From: Gammaproteobacteria bacterium
GTDB taxonomy: Bacteria > Pseudomonadota > Gammaproteobacteria > Tenderiales > Tenderiaceae
Length of the DNA: 64,000 nt
NCBI GenBank assembly: GCA_016200485.1
Contig: JACQEP010000009.1
Location: forward strand, 1 to 64,000
Reading direction: 5' to 3'
The notes under the pieces are model-generated. The model made no database searches, was not told the DNA's origin, and was given only the letters and a program-made list of their open reading frames with translations. Shown here in pieces: positions 35,169 through 42,923 of the stretch (its first letter is position 1; each line of letters opens with the position of its first letter). Made by a program: the position numbers and the translations under genes.

Positions 35169-35549
35169 TTACTTGCCAAGAAGCATGCTTAGGGATTTTT
35201 TTTCGCTAGCTGTGGGATGGTGGTTGAGATTGTAAATAATCCCGGCAAGTTCTTTAGTTTGGGGCGATGCCGATGGGTCATCGATAATCCCCTTCAGTCG
35301 AGTTTTGTCACTGCCGGTGGCTTTGTGTTCAACATTAAGCAGGGCCGTGGCAATCGTTTTTTCGTGAGCGCTGGTCGCCGGGTCTTTGGCTATATTTTGC
35401 AAGGTCATTTTTCCTGATGATGTTGGGTTGTGATCAAAGTCGATAAGGATAGCGGCCATTTCCTTGACGGCGACGGATTCAGGTTCTGCCGCATAGATGC
35501 CTGTGCTGTTTAGTGCGAGCGCCACAGCAAGCGCATGTATGGTTTTCAT
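35169..35549 (-). CDS. Small exported protein with 35-residue repeats, paralog 3
   Basis: A 126-residue protein with a signal peptide (MKTIHALAVALALNSTGIYA). The mature protein holds units starting MAAILIDFDH, IATALLNVEH and LAGIIYNLNH at exact 35-residue spacing, with NIAKDPATSAHEKT and GIIDDPSASPQTKE closing the first two. It matches paralogs 1 and 2 (14134-15059) in register, although 20 kb away. No neighbours suggest a pathway. Function unknown; likely periplasmic and alpha-helical. Confidence 0.8.
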   Translation of the reverse strand: MKTIHALAVALALNSTGIYAAEPESVAVKEMAAILIDFDHNPTSSGKMTLQNIAKDPATSAHEKTIATALLNVEHKATGSDKTRLKGIIDDPSASPQTKELAGIIYNLNHHPTASEKKSLSMLLGK

Positions 35550-35693
35550 AATTTCCTCTTTATTTGATGTTGGGGTTATATTTGGACTTCACGATTAACC
35601 AAATAGATTACTTGGTAATTGGTTTCAAGCTTATTTAAAATGCATGAATAGATGTGTTCGAAGCAGTGACTCAAGGCCGGGGGAGGAATCCGG

Positions 35694-35699
35694 TATAAT
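35694..35699 (+). promoter_or_regulatory. Possible -10 element upstream of the propeller gene
   Basis: A consensus TATAAT at 35694-35699 lies 52 nt before the ATG at 35751. A fitting -35 is not evident. Confidence 0.35.
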
Positions 35700-35750
35700 G
35701 CCCCATTTCCTGCGTTATTACCCACGTAAAAATTGATGGTAGGTGAGACA

Positions 35751-37007
35751 ATGAGCAAGGCTAAAAATAAAACAATAGATTTTTCACTGGGTTACTATTC
35801 AAGTGATCGTAATGTGGGTGGAGTAGCTGTGGTCAGCGCCAAGGGTGGCAAGACGAGCGTAATCACGCTGGAGACCGTGCCTGCCACCGATCTGGACAAA
35901 CCCCTGAAACCCGTTTTCGTGGGGCTGGCCGAGGATCACCGCGTCATCACCCTGGACCCGCGCACCAAAGAGCTGGACGTGCAAAAAGCATTTCCGGTGG
36001 ATGCCTTTCCGGCGCATATCTATTCCGATCCGACTTCAAATCGCGACTGGTTCATGAACGATGGCGACAAAGAAACGGGCAACGACACGCTCAATTGTGG
36101 TGATAAAGGTTCTTCGGTCACGGTGATTGAAGGAACGGCCAGTAGCCAGGCAAAATTCTTAAAGACGATTTGTGTCGGCCGTGGACATCATCAAGCCGCA
36201 TTTAGTTTTCCTTCGGACACCGCACCCAATGTGCCGAGCCAGGCCTATATCAGTAATCTGAAAGATGGCAGCATCACCGTGATTGGCAATGATCCGGCGC
36301 AGACGGATAAATTCTTACAAGTGCTGGCGACGATTAATCTCTGTGAGCCAGATAAAGAAGATGGCGTCAGCGCGCCGACGATTCCCAACAATTCTTTTCC
36401 GCATGGCTTGGTGTACTCAAAAGTAACGGGCAAAGTTTATAACCTGAGTAACGGGTATGGCACGGTAGTGGTGATTAATCCGGTGACGCATGAAATCGAG
36501 CAGCGTATCGCCTTGAAGGGATTTAGTAATTTGTTGGTGAGCCCCTGTGGTCGCTATGTCATTGCGCGTGGCGCGGATCGTAAGTCCGATCCTAATCATG
36601 TGATCGCACGCCTGGCAGTGCTGGATATCACTGTCAATGAAGTTGTCGCGCGGCTTGAACTGAAAGATATTTATATCAGCAAATACTTCTTCAATCCCGA
36701 AGGTACCAAGTTATATCTCACGACGTCCGTATCTGGTAGCCCGGAACAGTTAGCCAATCTGAAGCAGGATGCGCTGCTGGTGTTTGATTTGACGCAACTC
36801 CCGGCGCTGAAATTGACTGGCGAGTTACGCTTGGGTTCATCATGCGGCACGCTTGATTTCCTGGCGCGGGATGGTCGTACCGAATTGGTATTCTCTTCCA
36901 ATTCAACCGAAGGTACGGTGGCAGTAATATGTGCCGAGAGTGATCAAATTCTGGAAAAGATTTCTGTGGGCCCCGGGCGTGAGCATTCGCGGTTGTGGGT
37001 GCTGTAA
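35751..37007 (+). CDS. Cytoplasmic YVTN/cytochrome d1-like beta-propeller protein A
   Basis: A 418-residue predicted seven-bladed propeller with repeated V.VI.....I..I and YVI/LYLTT strands. It lacks a signal peptide. Motifs shared with paralog B (43800-45083) are NDGD (103-106), NDT..CG (Cys116), C.GRGHH (Cys141, 143-147), ISNL.DG.I.VIGNDP, FPHG, YNLSNGYGTVVVI and GADRK. The paired His and nearby Cys suggest a metal or cofactor site. I do not recognise a characterised member. AGGTGAG lies just upstream of ATG 35751. The gene is followed at once by a GTAGGGG palindrome. Confidence 0.78.
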   Translation: MSKAKNKTIDFSLGYYSSDRNVGGVAVVSAKGGKTSVITLETVPATDLDKPLKPVFVGLAEDHRVITLDPRTKELDVQKAFPVDAFPAHIYSDPTSNRDWFMNDGDKETGNDTLNCGDKGSSVTVIEGTASSQAKFLKTICVGRGHHQAAFSFPSDTAPNVPSQAYISNLKDGSITVIGNDPAQTDKFLQVLATINLCEPDKEDGVSAPTIPNNSFPHGLVYSKVTGKVYNLSNGYGTVVVINPVTHEIEQRIALKGFSNLLVSPCGRYVIARGADRKSDPNHVIARLAVLDITVNEVVARLELKDIYISKYFFNPEGTKLYLTTSVSGSPEQLANLKQDALLVFDLTQLPALKLTGELRLGSSCGTLDFLARDGRTELVFSSNSTEGTVAVICAESDQILEKISVGPGREHSRLWVL

Positions 37008-37014
37008 TTAAATT

Positions 37015-37042
37015 GTAGGGGCGATTCGTGAATCGCCCCTAC
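37015..37042. repeat. GTAGGGG palindrome, copy 2
   Basis: Arms GTAGGGGCGATTC (37015-37027) and GAATCGCCCCTAC (37030-37042) flank GT. On the minus strand the right arm supplies the TAG stop codon (37039-37041) of the metallophosphatase gene. Confidence 0.92.
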
Positions 37043-37722
37043 GTAAACAATTCTTCCAAGGGTAATACTGTTAGCCTTGAATCGATTTCGTTAAGAAACG
37101 CGCCGGTATCGATCAGCCAGTAATTCTCAATGACGTGAATTTTGAGATCAGAAGTCACGCTGTGGCCGCAGACTACGCGCTCAATGCCGCTGACACCATG
37201 GCGGACTTTTCCTTTGGCGCGGCGGCGTCCCCACAGCGCCTCCTGGCGGCAATCCATGTCGCCACGTTGCAGTAATTTCAGAAAATCCGGCCAGTTTAGA
37301 CGGGGCGGGACGTCAGCGTGGACGATGCCCACCTTTCCATGCGCGGTAGCCACTTCCATCGCCAGCGGCAGCTTCTCAAACGCGGTATGGATTTGTTTGC
37401 GGCGTTGGGCATCCAGCGCCAACCACCACTCGCCGCCGTTGGCTTCGAACCAATAACGTTCGCGTGCTATTTCCAGGGAACAATGCAGCACCATGTCTTC
37501 GTGATTGCCCAGGCAGGCGTGAAACCAGGGCTGAGCAAGATAATGGAGTACGGCGAGGGAATTAGGGCCGCGATCGACCAGGTCACCGACAGCAAAACAG
37601 CGATCACGCTGGGGATTAAATCCATGGGCTTTGAGGGCCTCTTCCAGCTGATCAAAGCAGCCATGGATATCGCCGATGACAAAATCGCGGCCCGCTGTGT
37701 TAATGTTGAAATACTCGATCAT
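37039..37722 (-). CDS. Metallophosphoesterase, serine/threonine protein phosphatase-like (PrpA/PrpB type)
   Basis: A 227-residue calcineurin-like phosphatase with the full metal signature: GDIHG (17-21), GDLVDRGP, GNHED, and late His in GIVHADVP and VCGHS. Length and motifs match bacterial PrpA/PrpB-type phosphatases, which dephosphorylate phosphoproteins. It is divergent from the HD-domain hydrolase, with only 46 bp between starts. The C-terminus and stop lie inside a palindromic repeat. Confidence 0.9.
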   Translation of the reverse strand: MIEYFNINTAGRDFVIGDIHGCFDQLEEALKAHGFNPQRDRCFAVGDLVDRGPNSLAVLHYLAQPWFHACLGNHEDMVLHCSLEIARERYWFEANGGEWWLALDAQRRKQIHTAFEKLPLAMEVATAHGKVGIVHADVPPRLNWPDFLKLLQRGDMDCRQEALWGRRRAKGKVRHGVSGIERVVCGHSVTSDLKIHVIENYWLIDTGAFLNEIDSRLTVLPLEELFT

Positions 37723-37768
37723 GTTTTAATCCGGGGTCATCCAGCCCCATAGTCTACGAGTTGCGGTC

Positions 37769-38320
37769 ATGAACGACCAGTATTTACATGACAACTTGGT
37801 CTTGATTTTCAGGGCGCTGACCTTTGCTGCCGAAAAACATCGTCATCAGCGGCGCAAGGATGTGGCTGCCTCGCCGTATATCAATCATCCCATCGCATTG
37901 GCAACGGTGTTGAGCCAGGAGGCCGGGATTAGCGATGTGCCGGTGATTTGTGCCGCGCTGCTCCATGATACGGTGGAAGATACCGAGACTTCGCCTGAAG
38001 AGATCGAAGCCTTGTTTGGCGCTGAGATCCGCAATGTGGTGATGGAAGTGACTGACGATCAAAGTTTGTCCAAGGCAGAACGAAAGCGCCTGCAGGTCGA
38101 AAATTCGGTGCATGCAACCCAGGCGGCAAAGCTGGTCAAATTGGCGGACAAAATTTGCAACCTGCGCGATATGGATGCAAACCCGCCGGCAGGATGGACA
38201 ATGGAGCAGCGACGAGCCTATTTCGACTGGGCGAAGGCAGTCGTGGATCGGATTCGTGGCACGCATCCCAAACTGGAAACGATTTTTGATACGGCTTATG
38301 GGCGTCGCCCTGATAATTAG
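37769..38320 (+). CDS. HD-domain hydrolase (MESH1/SpoT-like single-domain)
   Basis: A 183-residue HD-domain phosphohydrolase resembling the hydrolase half of RelA/SpoT. Ligands are seen in KHRHQRRKD (first His), YINHPIALA, LLHDTVEDT (HD motif plus ED) and VKLADKICNLRDM. Stand-alone proteins of this type can hydrolyse ppGpp or NADPH, but the substrate is not shown by sequence. It overlaps the convergent pseudogene by 4 bp. Confidence 0.86.
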   Translation: MNDQYLHDNLVLIFRALTFAAEKHRHQRRKDVAASPYINHPIALATVLSQEAGISDVPVICAALLHDTVEDTETSPEEIEALFGAEIRNVVMEVTDDQSLSKAERKRLQVENSVHATQAAKLVKLADKICNLRDMDANPPAGWTMEQRRAYFDWAKAVVDRIRGTHPKLETIFDTAYGRRPDN

Positions 38321-38729
38321 ATTTCAAATTCCACGTATTCGCAATTGGCTATTTTTAAATCCAGCATTTGTTCGTCGCTGAGGTGGGTGAAATGGGCGAT
38401 AAAAACCCGCAGCGTCTCTTCATGGGCGATGGCGGCAAAGTAGTCAGCGACTGGCTGGCCATCAAAGCCTGAGCGGATGTCATTGATTAAAGGATGGGTT
38501 TCAATCGGGGCATGGTGATGACGATTGATGATATCGGCGGTTTGACGCGTGCGTGGCAGTTCCGAAACGAGGATGCGTTCGATGCCTGCATTGCGCAATC
38601 GTTCGGCGGCGGCGCGGGCTTGTGTCTCTCCCGCAGGGGTCAGGTGAACATTACGCTGCGGATCATCGTTGCATAGATGCAATAAGTTATAGTTCGTCTG
38701 GCCGTGTGACGGATAAAATAAACGCGCAT
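38317..38729 (-). pseudogene. Histidine phosphatase (phosphoglycerate-mutase-like) gene, frameshifted and internally deleted
   Basis: From ATG 38729 the minus strand reads MRVYFIRH and then loses frame: the repeat GTGTG (38704-38708, plus strand) holds one extra dinucleotide. Removing it restores RHGQTNYNLLH, the catalytic RHG of this family; the rest continues in the other frame to 38317 (LVSELPRTRQTADIIN conserved). The distance to the second catalytic His (IAHEETLRVF) is also about 40 residues too short, so an internal deletion is likely. Either a decaying gene or, for the frameshift, a sequencing error. Confidence 0.8.
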
Positions 38730-38783
38730 ATATTTTTAGCGAAATTTGGTTCTGGCAATGGGAAATTGTAACAGCCTGCACGA

Positions 38784-39269
38784 ATGAAAGAACTAACCAA
38801 GGGTTTAATTTGCGACGAGATGCTGCAAGGCGTCGGCCGCTGGTTGCGGGCAGCGGGTTATGACGTTTGGATTGCCGAAAGGGGATTGAGTGACCGGCAA
38901 TTAGTCAATCTGGCGCGAGACAGCGATCGTTTGTTGATTACCCGTGACCGGCGTTTGAACAATGAAAATAATCTTGCCGGGGTTTCGTATCTGCTGTTGG
39001 AGTCAAATGCCATGCCGGAATGCCTGGCTGAGCTTACGGCTGCATTGGGCATCAATTGGCTGCGCGCGCCGTTTAGTCGCTGTTTGATATGCAATACGCC
39101 GTTGCAGTTGGCGACAGAATCGCAAATGGCGAGGGTACCGGGTGATGCCAGGCGGTTCGGTGATGTTATTCTTTATTGCGCGGGTTGCGATCGAGTCTAT
39201 TGGCAAGGGAGTCATGTGCGACGGATGCGACATAAGCTTGAATCTTATGCCAAGGGGGAATGGATGTGA
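38784..39269 (+). CDS. Mut7-C RNase domain protein (PIN-like with zinc ribbon)
   Basis: A 161-residue protein with a PIN-like fold: LICDEMLQGVGRWLRAAGYD, then LLITRDRRL, giving the acidic residues of a nuclease site. A C-terminal zinc ribbon has CLICN and CAGC followed by DRVYWQGSH. This matches the Mut7-C family predicted to be RNases. The next gene overlaps its end. Confidence 0.88.
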   Translation: MKELTKGLICDEMLQGVGRWLRAAGYDVWIAERGLSDRQLVNLARDSDRLLITRDRRLNNENNLAGVSYLLLESNAMPECLAELTAALGINWLRAPFSRCLICNTPLQLATESQMARVPGDARRFGDVILYCAGCDRVYWQGSHVRRMRHKLESYAKGEWM

Positions 39270-40303
39270 AAACGAAGTCTTATTTAAAACAACAAAGCGC
39301 CTGGTGGCGCTGGTGGTTGATCTGGGGGTTGCTGGCGTATTTATGCAGTCCGGGGTTCGTAAGTGCCGGCGTGTTTCGCTGTGTTGAATCCGGGCGAGTT
39401 GTATTCCAGGATCAACCGTGTACGTGGCCGAAAGTGGGGGTGGCCACTGAAAAATCGGCGCCTACGGCTGCGCCAGCGGTTGCAACAGATAAAAATCGGA
39501 CGTTATTTTGGCGACTTGATCGTGGACAGACACGTTTTTATTTGCTGGGCTCGATACATTTTGGCCGCGCTGAGATGTATCCGCTCCCTGCGCCAATCAT
39601 GCAGGCTTTTGCCGCTGCCGATGCCTTGGTCGTCGAAATTAACATGACGGCCATTGATCCGTTCCAGGTGGCGCAATTATTTGCCGTCAGTGGCATGTAT
39701 CCGCCGGGAGAAAGTCTTCGCCAGCATCTGGATGAGGTGAGCTGGCAACGGTTGGTGAAGGCAATGGCCAAACTGGGGGCGCCGGAACAATTGGTCACCA
39801 TGCAAAAGCCGTGGCTGGCGGCATTGACGCTGGAGTCATTATCGATCAAACAGGCAGGATATAATGAGGAGCTTGGGGTCGATCTGTATTTTCTGAATCA
39901 GGCGGCAGGAAAGAAAAAAATCATTGAGCTTGAAAGTGCAGCCAAGCAGGCGGAACTGTTAGCTGGATTGTCAGAGACGGCTCAGTTGGCGATGTTGCGC
40001 GATTCTCTGCGCGTGATGGATGACAGTAAGGAATATTATCAGCGGATGTTGAGTGCCTGGTCCCAAGGGAATGGGGCGGCACTTGAAGATTTGATGGACG
40101 AGAGTTTTGGCGTTACGGCCGGTGAAAAAGAAATAGAAACTGTGTTGATGACTGCCCGAAATAAGGGTATGACGGAAGGCCTGGAGCGTCTGGCCAAACA
40201 GGGCGGTACTTATTTTGTGGTGTTGGGTGCCGGCCATTTTGTCGGGCATGATGGAATTGTGGAGCAGCTGAAACAGAAGGGGTTTGCTGTGCAGCAGCAA
40301 TAA
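39260..40303 (+). CDS. TraB/GumN-family protein with N-terminal DUF4124-like segment
   Basis: A 347-residue exported protein with a hydrophobic N-terminal signal (about 16-36), a short segment GVFRCVESGRVVFQDQPC resembling DUF4124, then a TraB/PrgY/GumN domain with GSIHFGR (about 97) and VVLGAGHFVGHDG (about 322). TraB-like proteins are proposed metalloproteases; this one should act in the periplasm. ATG 39260 overlaps the previous stop; GTG 39266 has better spacing to AAGGGGGA and may be the true start. Confidence 0.86.
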   Translation: MDVKTKSYLKQQSAWWRWWLIWGLLAYLCSPGFVSAGVFRCVESGRVVFQDQPCTWPKVGVATEKSAPTAAPAVATDKNRTLFWRLDRGQTRFYLLGSIHFGRAEMYPLPAPIMQAFAAADALVVEINMTAIDPFQVAQLFAVSGMYPPGESLRQHLDEVSWQRLVKAMAKLGAPEQLVTMQKPWLAALTLESLSIKQAGYNEELGVDLYFLNQAAGKKKIIELESAAKQAELLAGLSETAQLAMLRDSLRVMDDSKEYYQRMLSAWSQGNGAALEDLMDESFGVTAGEKEIETVLMTARNKGMTEGLERLAKQGGTYFVVLGAGHFVGHDGIVEQLKQKGFAVQQQ

Positions 40304-40330
40304 TTGCCGGGTACGTTACAGGAGAGACAT

Positions 40331-41137
40331 ATGAAATTGTTACGTTGGGGAATGTTGGCGGTATTAGGTTTGGCATGGCAGTCTGCATTGGCCACTGTTC
40401 AAACCAAGGAAGTTGAATATACAGTTGAAGGCCAGGTCATGCGTGGGTTTATTGCTTACGATGATGCCATTAAGCAAAAGCGCCCCGGTGTGTTGGTGGT
40501 ACATGAATGGTGGGGGATGAACGATTATGCCCGTAAGCGGGCAACGATGTTGGCGGAGCTGGGATATACCGCAATGGCTCTGGACATGTATGGTGAAGGC
40601 AAGCAGGCGCATCACCCGGAAGAGGCCGGTAAATTCGCCACCGAAGTGAAAACCAATTTACCGCTGGCGCGGGCCCGGTTTATGAAGGCGATGGAATTGC
40701 TGCAATCGCAACCCAGTGTTGACCCGAAACGGATTGCCGCCATTGGCTATTGTTTTGGTGGTGCGGTGGTGCTCGAAATGGCGCGCAGTGGGATGGACTT
40801 GGCGGCAGTGGTGAGTTTTCATGGCAGCCTGGATGCCATCGAGCCTGCGCAACCGGGCAAGGTCAAGGCCAGGATTCTTGTCGCTCATGGCGCGGATGAT
40901 CCCTTTGTCCCTCAGGCCCAGATCGATGCCTTCCATGCCGAAATGAAGGCAGCGCAAGTGGATTATGAATTCAAGGCCTATCCTGGCGCCAAGCATAGTT
41001 TTACCAATCCGGATGCCGACAAATATGGTCAGCAATTCAAACTGCCACTGGAATATAACGCGGCGGCCGACAAGGCCTCCTGGGCCGATATGCAGGCCTT
41101 GTTCAAGCAAGTCTTCGATCCTAAACGGGAAAAATAA
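40331..41137 (+). CDS. Exported dienelactone hydrolase family protein
   Basis: A 268-residue alpha/beta hydrolase with signal peptide (MKLLRWGMLAVLGLAWQSAL). The triad is Cys141 (GYCFGG), Asp190 (GADDPF) and His222 (AKHSFTNP). AGGAGAG precedes ATG 40331. The natural substrate is unknown; periplasmic members occur widely and need not act on dienelactones. Confidence 0.92.
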   Translation: MKLLRWGMLAVLGLAWQSALATVQTKEVEYTVEGQVMRGFIAYDDAIKQKRPGVLVVHEWWGMNDYARKRATMLAELGYTAMALDMYGEGKQAHHPEEAGKFATEVKTNLPLARARFMKAMELLQSQPSVDPKRIAAIGYCFGGAVVLEMARSGMDLAAVVSFHGSLDAIEPAQPGKVKARILVAHGADDPFVPQAQIDAFHAEMKAAQVDYEFKAYPGAKHSFTNPDADKYGQQFKLPLEYNAAADKASWADMQALFKQVFDPKREK

Positions 41138-41145
41138 GGGCCTAA

Positions 41146-41187
41146 CAAAATCGCCTTGCGGGTCGATAACCGCGTGGGGTGATTTTT
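41146..41187 (+). terminator. Terminator after dienelactone hydrolase
   Basis: Outer stem AAAATC (41146-41151) with GATTTT (41180-41185) and inner GCGG/CCGC, followed by T. The stem is imperfect. Confidence 0.6.
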
Positions 41188-41220
41188 TGTGTGGTTATGG
41201 TTCAATAGAGGCGGTTTTTT

Positions 41221-41529
41221 ATGGCAAAAAAAGAACAAGACGTCGAAGTAATGAAATGGGATGTGGCGCTGGCCAATTTGGCCACTGAGAAATATCAACA
41301 AAAGGGAGTGCCGTTGAAGCTGGATGATTTCATGCAGCTGTCGAAGGAGTATTCGATCCGCTTGGATGACATTATGGTGACCATGTTTGAGTTGGTGATC
41401 AATGGTGTCTGGAGTTATCGTGGCGAGCAGACGATCAGCCGCAAGACGCTGAATGAGCTTTATGTCGGTGGTCGCCTGCATGCCAAGGATTTGGAAGTAT
41501 TTCGCGGCGACTGGTTTCCACAGAAATAG
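41221..41529 (+). CDS. Conserved hypothetical protein (102 aa)
   Basis: A small soluble, mostly helical protein, with no recognised family. Features are an MKWDVALANLATEKYQQKGV core, DDFMQLSKEYSIRLDDIMVT and a C-terminal DLEVFRGDWFPQK. There are no Cys, no signal peptide and no membrane segment. It lies between two terminators, so it is probably monocistronic. Confidence 0.72.
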   Translation: MAKKEQDVEVMKWDVALANLATEKYQQKGVPLKLDDFMQLSKEYSIRLDDIMVTMFELVINGVWSYRGEQTISRKTLNELYVGGRLHAKDLEVFRGDWFPQK

Positions 41530-41553
41530 CGGTTTGGCATGAAAACGACTTAA

Positions 41554-41577
41554 GGGCGCCCGTGGGCGCCCGTTTTA
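41554..41577 (+). terminator. Terminator after the 102-aa protein
   Basis: GGGCGCCC (41554-41561) and GGGCGCCC (41564-41571), self-complementary, are followed by GTTTTATT. Confidence 0.75.
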
Positions 41578-41583
41578 TTGGTT

Positions 41584-41710
41584 GATGATCCGCGAATAAA
41601 CGCTAATAAACGCCAATAATCATCGAGTGTCTATTTGTGCCGTCGTTCTGGGTTAATATCTCGGAATGGATTCGCGCGAATTTGCGTTCATTGGCGGACT
41701 GTTATTTTGA
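41584..41710. repeat. Decayed inverted-repeat element (CCGCGAATAAACGC type)
   Basis: ATCCGCGAATAAACGC at the left matches, inverted and imperfectly, GCGTTCATTGGCGGAC at the right. The left part also repeats AATAAACGC twice. It lies in the gap before the EF-P-like gene and has no coding potential. Boundaries are approximate. Confidence 0.5.
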
Positions 41711-41738
41711 TGTAAATTCAAGTTGTTGAGGGTGCAAA

Positions 41739-42302
41739 ATGAAAGCCTGTGATTTAAAGTGGGGCATGGTGGTCAGCCTTCAGGGAGCGACCTATGTGGT
41801 GAAGGAGCTGCACGTGCATTCTCCCTCTTCGCGGAGCGGGAATACGTTGTACAAGGTTCAATACCGCGATGTCGTGACCAAGCAAAAGTTGGATCAAACC
41901 TACAAGGGCGATGATACCGTCGAGACGGTGGATTTTATGCGCCGGCCGGCCCAGCTGGTGTATCGGGAGACCGAATCCTGCACCTTCATGGATAATGAGA
42001 GCTATGAACAACACACGATTGCCAATACCGATCTTGAGGCGGAAATGCCGTATTTGGTGGATGGGTTGCAAGGCATCTTCTTGCTGGTGGCAGATGACGC
42101 GGTAATAGGCATTGAATTGCCCGGCTCGATCGAGCTTGAAATCGTGGACACCTCGCCGGTGATCAAAGGCGCCACCGCCGCTGCGCGCAGCAAGCCAGCC
42201 ACGCTGATCACTGGCCTGGTGGTGCAAGTGCCGGAATATATTGCCCCTGGGGAGCGTATCAGGGTGAATACCCAGACCGGGGAATTCATGTCCCGGGCCT
42301 AG
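41739..42302 (+). CDS. Elongation factor P-like protein EfpL (YeiP)
   Basis: A 187-residue three-domain EF-P paralog that helps ribosomes past difficult peptide bonds. The tip loop of domain I reads HSPSSRSGNTLYKV, with an Arg (about residue 32) where EF-P carries a modified Lys. This is the feature of EfpL/YeiP, which needs no modification. The C-terminal ERIRVNTQTGEFMSRA is typical. Canonical EF-P and its modification enzymes are not in this window. Confidence 0.93.
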   Translation: MKACDLKWGMVVSLQGATYVVKELHVHSPSSRSGNTLYKVQYRDVVTKQKLDQTYKGDDTVETVDFMRRPAQLVYRETESCTFMDNESYEQHTIANTDLEAEMPYLVDGLQGIFLLVADDAVIGIELPGSIELEIVDTSPVIKGATAAARSKPATLITGLVVQVPEYIAPGERIRVNTQTGEFMSRA

Positions 42303-42323
42303 CCAGCTCGGGTGGGCGGGGAC

Positions 42324-42351
42324 TTGTGGTTCCCGCTGAAAGGTCTATACT
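42324..42351 (+). promoter_or_regulatory. Candidate sigma70 promoter of the cold-shock gene
   Basis: TTGTGG (42324-42329), a 16-bp spacer and TATACT (42346-42351) precede a leader of about 110 nt. Long leaders are usual for cold-shock genes and may fold in a temperature-dependent way. Confidence 0.5.
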
Positions 42352-42465
42352 GATTGAGCCGCAGGTGTGGTGGGGGGGGGTTCGTTGACCTTGGTGTTGG
42401 CGAATTCACGATCGATGTCTGTGTGCAAGGAATCGATTCTGTAACAACGTTGAGGTGTTTTTGAT

Positions 42466-42669
42466 ATGGCAACTGGTACTGTAAAGTGGTTTAACGACGC
42501 TAAAGGCTTTGGATTTATCACTCCCGCTGACGGCGGTGATGATGTGTTTGTACACTTTTCTGCGATTCAGGCAGGCGGTTTCAAGACCCTGGCCGAAGGT
42601 CAAAAAGTGAACTTCGACACTGAGAAAGGCCCGAAGGGCATTCAGGCGACTAACGTAGTGCCGCAATAA
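42466..42669 (+). CDS. Cold-shock domain protein (CspA family)
   Basis: A 67-residue single-domain OB-fold protein that binds single-stranded RNA and DNA. RNP1 (KGFGFI) and RNP2 (DVFVHFSAI) are intact. It acts as an RNA chaperone; whether it is cold-induced is not shown. GAGGTG lies upstream, and a strong terminator follows 24 bp after the stop. Confidence 0.97.
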   Translation: MATGTVKWFNDAKGFGFITPADGGDDVFVHFSAIQAGGFKTLAEGQKVNFDTEKGPKGIQATNVVPQ

Positions 42670-42693
42670 CTCAGTTTCGGTCAGGCGTCTCTT

Positions 42694-42722
42694 AGAACCC
42701 GCCTTCTGGCGGGTTCTTTATT
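42694..42722 (+). terminator. Intrinsic terminator of the cold-shock gene
   Basis: AGAACCCGCC (42694-42703) pairs with GGCGGGTTCT (42708-42717) around TTCT, followed by TTATTTG. Confidence 0.92.
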
Positions 42723-42727
42723 TGTGG

Positions 42728-42914
42728 AACCTGTTCAAGATGTTGCTGAAGGGCGCGTCGCGGCGTTGGAAACAGACTCAAAATGCTCATTTACTACGTG
42801 TAAACTCGGCAACCGCTCCCTGCGTTGCCCTACCTCGCACATCCATGTGCTCGTCCGCTTTTTCGTCTGTTTCCGCCTTGCACTGCATCCCTTGATCAAA
42901 ATCTTGAACAGGTT
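42728..42914. repeat. 187-bp inverted-repeat (MITE-like) element
   Basis: The termini AACCTGTTCAAGATGTTG (42728-42745) and CAAAATCTTGAACAGGTT (42897-42914) are inverted repeats with 17 of 18 matches. The interior holds a dyad around CGCACATCCATGTGCTCG. It lies between the csp terminator and the convergent DUF2059 gene. No coding frame is convincing; a mobile non-autonomous element is likely. Confidence 0.8.
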
Positions 42915-42923
42915 CTTAAGGTT

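Noticed and set aside
38730-38781. Upstream extension of the histidine-phosphatase frame
   Set aside because: It is in the wrong frame relative to the natural start; the family N-terminus MRVYFIRH is encoded from 38729 in another frame.
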